DNA of 64,000 nt from Streptomyces sp. KMM 9044 (GTDB lineage Bacteria > Actinomycetota > Actinomycetes > Streptomycetales > Streptomycetaceae): contig NZ_CP113910.1 of NCBI RefSeq assembly GCF_024701375.2, positions 4,960,001-5,024,000 of the forward strand, in the 5' to 3' direction. A program made the position numbers and the translations under genes. Of the stretch, positions 63,041 to 64,000 are shown one piece after another (position 1 is the stretch's first letter; every line of letters begins with the position of its first letter). The notes beneath the pieces are model-generated. The model was not told the DNA's origin and did no database searches. It saw only the letters and a list, made by a program, of their open reading frames with translations.

Positions 63041-64000
63041 ATGTCGCGCATACGCCCAGTAGCCGGCTCCACCGCACTCCACCGCCGTTCCCTCCTCACC
63101 GCCACCGGCGCCCTCGCCCTCTCCGTCGGCACCGGATACGCCCTGCTGCCCGGCGACGACCAGGCCGTGGCCGCCGGCCGTGCCGACGACGCCGCGGACG
63201 AGGCCGTACCGGCCTCCTCCCGGCAGGCGCCGGCCGCCCCGCTCACCCCGTACACGCGCGGCACCACCGTCGCCGGGGTGTCCGCACCGCGCGGCGGCGG
63301 TGGTGCCGGCTACCGGCGCCTCGACGAGGGGCCCGGCTGGAGGCGGGTGGTACGCGGCGAGCTGGCCGGTGCCCGCTCCGGCCGGGATGACCGCCGCGCC
63401 ACGCTGGCCGCCTTCGTGCAGCTCACCGACCTGCATGTGATCGACGCGCAGCATCCGCTGCGCCTGGAGTACCTGCGCTCCGCCGATGTGCACGCCTGGC
63501 GGCCCCACGAGGCGCTCACCGTGCACGGCGCCGTCTCCCTCGTCGAGCGGATCAACTCCCTGCGCGGCGCCCCCGTCACCGGCTCCCCGCTGCACTTCGC
63601 GATGACCACCGGCGACAACACCGACAACAACACCCGCTCCGAACTGGACTGGTACCTGACCGCGCTCAGCGGCGGTCGCATCACCCCCAACAGCGGGGAC
63701 CCGCGCCAGTACGAGGGCGTCCAGAGCAGCGGTCTGCGCCAGTACTGGCAGCCGGACGCCACCACCCGCGACGCCGACAAGCAACTCGGCTTCCCGCACC
63801 TCGACGGCTTCCTCGCCGCGGCCGTCCGCGAGGTGAACAGCCCCGGCCTCAACCTCCCCTGGTACTCCACCGTCGGCAACCACGACACGATGCCGCTCGG
63901 CTGCTACGCCTCCCACGGCGACCCGTACCTCACCGAGCTCGCCGTCGGCGGACGCAAGCTGATGGAGCTCGGGGCGGCCGAGGCGAAGAAGCTCCGGCGG
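63041..64000 (+). CDS. Tat-exported metallophosphoesterase, 3' end outside window
   Basis: Starts MSRIRPVAGSTALHRRSLL with a twin-arginine type signal (RRSLLTATGALALSVGTGYA). The calcineurin-like metal site is visible: AFVQLTDLHVIDAQ, TTGDNTDNNTRSELDWYL and STVGNHDTMPLG. This matches the actinobacterial TIGR03767 family of exported phosphoesterases as I recall. Open to the right edge, about 320 residues present. Confidence 0.88.
   Translation, partial: MSRIRPVAGSTALHRRSLLTATGALALSVGTGYALLPGDDQAVAAGRADDAADEAVPASSRQAPAAPLTPYTRGTTVAGVSAPRGGGGAGYRRLDEGPGWRRVVRGELAGARSGRDDRRATLAAFVQLTDLHVIDAQHPLRLEYLRSADVHAWRPHEALTVHGAVSLVERINSLRGAPVTGSPLHFAMTTGDNTDNNTRSELDWYLTALSGGRITPNSGDPRQYEGVQSSGLRQYWQPDATTRDADKQLGFPHLDGFLAAAVREVNSPGLNLPWYSTVGNHDTMPLGCYASHGDPYLTELAVGGRKLMELGAAEAKKLRR

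Overview
The window is high-GC actinomycete DNA, almost certainly a Streptomyces chromosome. The evidence is GC-rich third positions, frequent GTG starts overlapping the previous stop, pSAM2-style integrative elements, XRE/TPR regulators, and a right-hand block (malQ, pepN, asd, a small sigma factor, a subtilase) that I recall lying close together in Streptomyces coelicolor. That synteny is memory, not a search.

From 1 to about 44.37 kb the window is an accessory island in which two kinds of unit alternate. The first is a set of seven orphan C-terminal toxin plus immunity modules from polymorphic toxins. Where its upstream end is preserved, the toxin part begins with the motif HTYYVLAG(Q/K/E)TPVLVHN, the usual junction after a HINT/pretoxin domain, and has no start codon in front. 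The second is a set of actinomycete integrative and conjugative elements (AICEs), intact or decayed, carrying integrase, excisionase, rolling-circle Rep, TraB/FtsK translocase and GntR regulators. Nine copies of a tandem site, TGACGGCA-(4 or 5)-YGACGGCAAC, lie at the borders: either just beyond an integrase stop codon or 92-93 bp upstream of the HTYYVLAG codons. AICE-1 (about 2.99-14.74 kb) is intact and carries a lasso-peptide-like RiPP cluster. AICE-2 (about 33.65-41.30 kb) is compact and intact. Remnants lie at 1-1.8 kb, 16.8-21.2 kb, 24.2-24.9 kb and 42.2-44.37 kb. Modules 1-4 are on the + strand and modules 5-7 on the - strand, meeting tail to tail near 26.93 kb; a roughly 600-bp inverted repeat (about 1.36-1.97 and 33.52-34.12 kb) brackets the array.

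Insertion sequences broke up the array: two copies each of two related IS5-like elements, one ISL3 with an IS1380 nested in it, a second IS1380, and an ISKra4. Both IS5-like families inserted at the same ACT triplet inside the HTYYV codons. IS activity also split a HYD1-type ADP-ribosyltransferase toxin and appended a foreign tail to a SUKH immunity gene.

At about 44.37 kb a truncated traB is fused to a truncated, frameshifted GH84-like glycosidase gene, marking a deletion at the island edge. From there to the end the sequence is mostly housekeeping: malQ with an unusual repeat-containing small ORF in front, a MarR regulator divergent from an EamA exporter, pepN, a UTRA-domain gene split by a 141-bp MITE, asd, a sigma/anti-sigma-like pair, a secreted subtilase, a frameshifted NUDIX gene and the start of a Tat-exported metallophosphoesterase.

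The most interesting idea is that AICE attachment sites delimit toxin-immunity cassettes, so integrase-mediated recombination could shuffle them in a way reminiscent of integron cassettes. This is inference from architecture and constant spacing.
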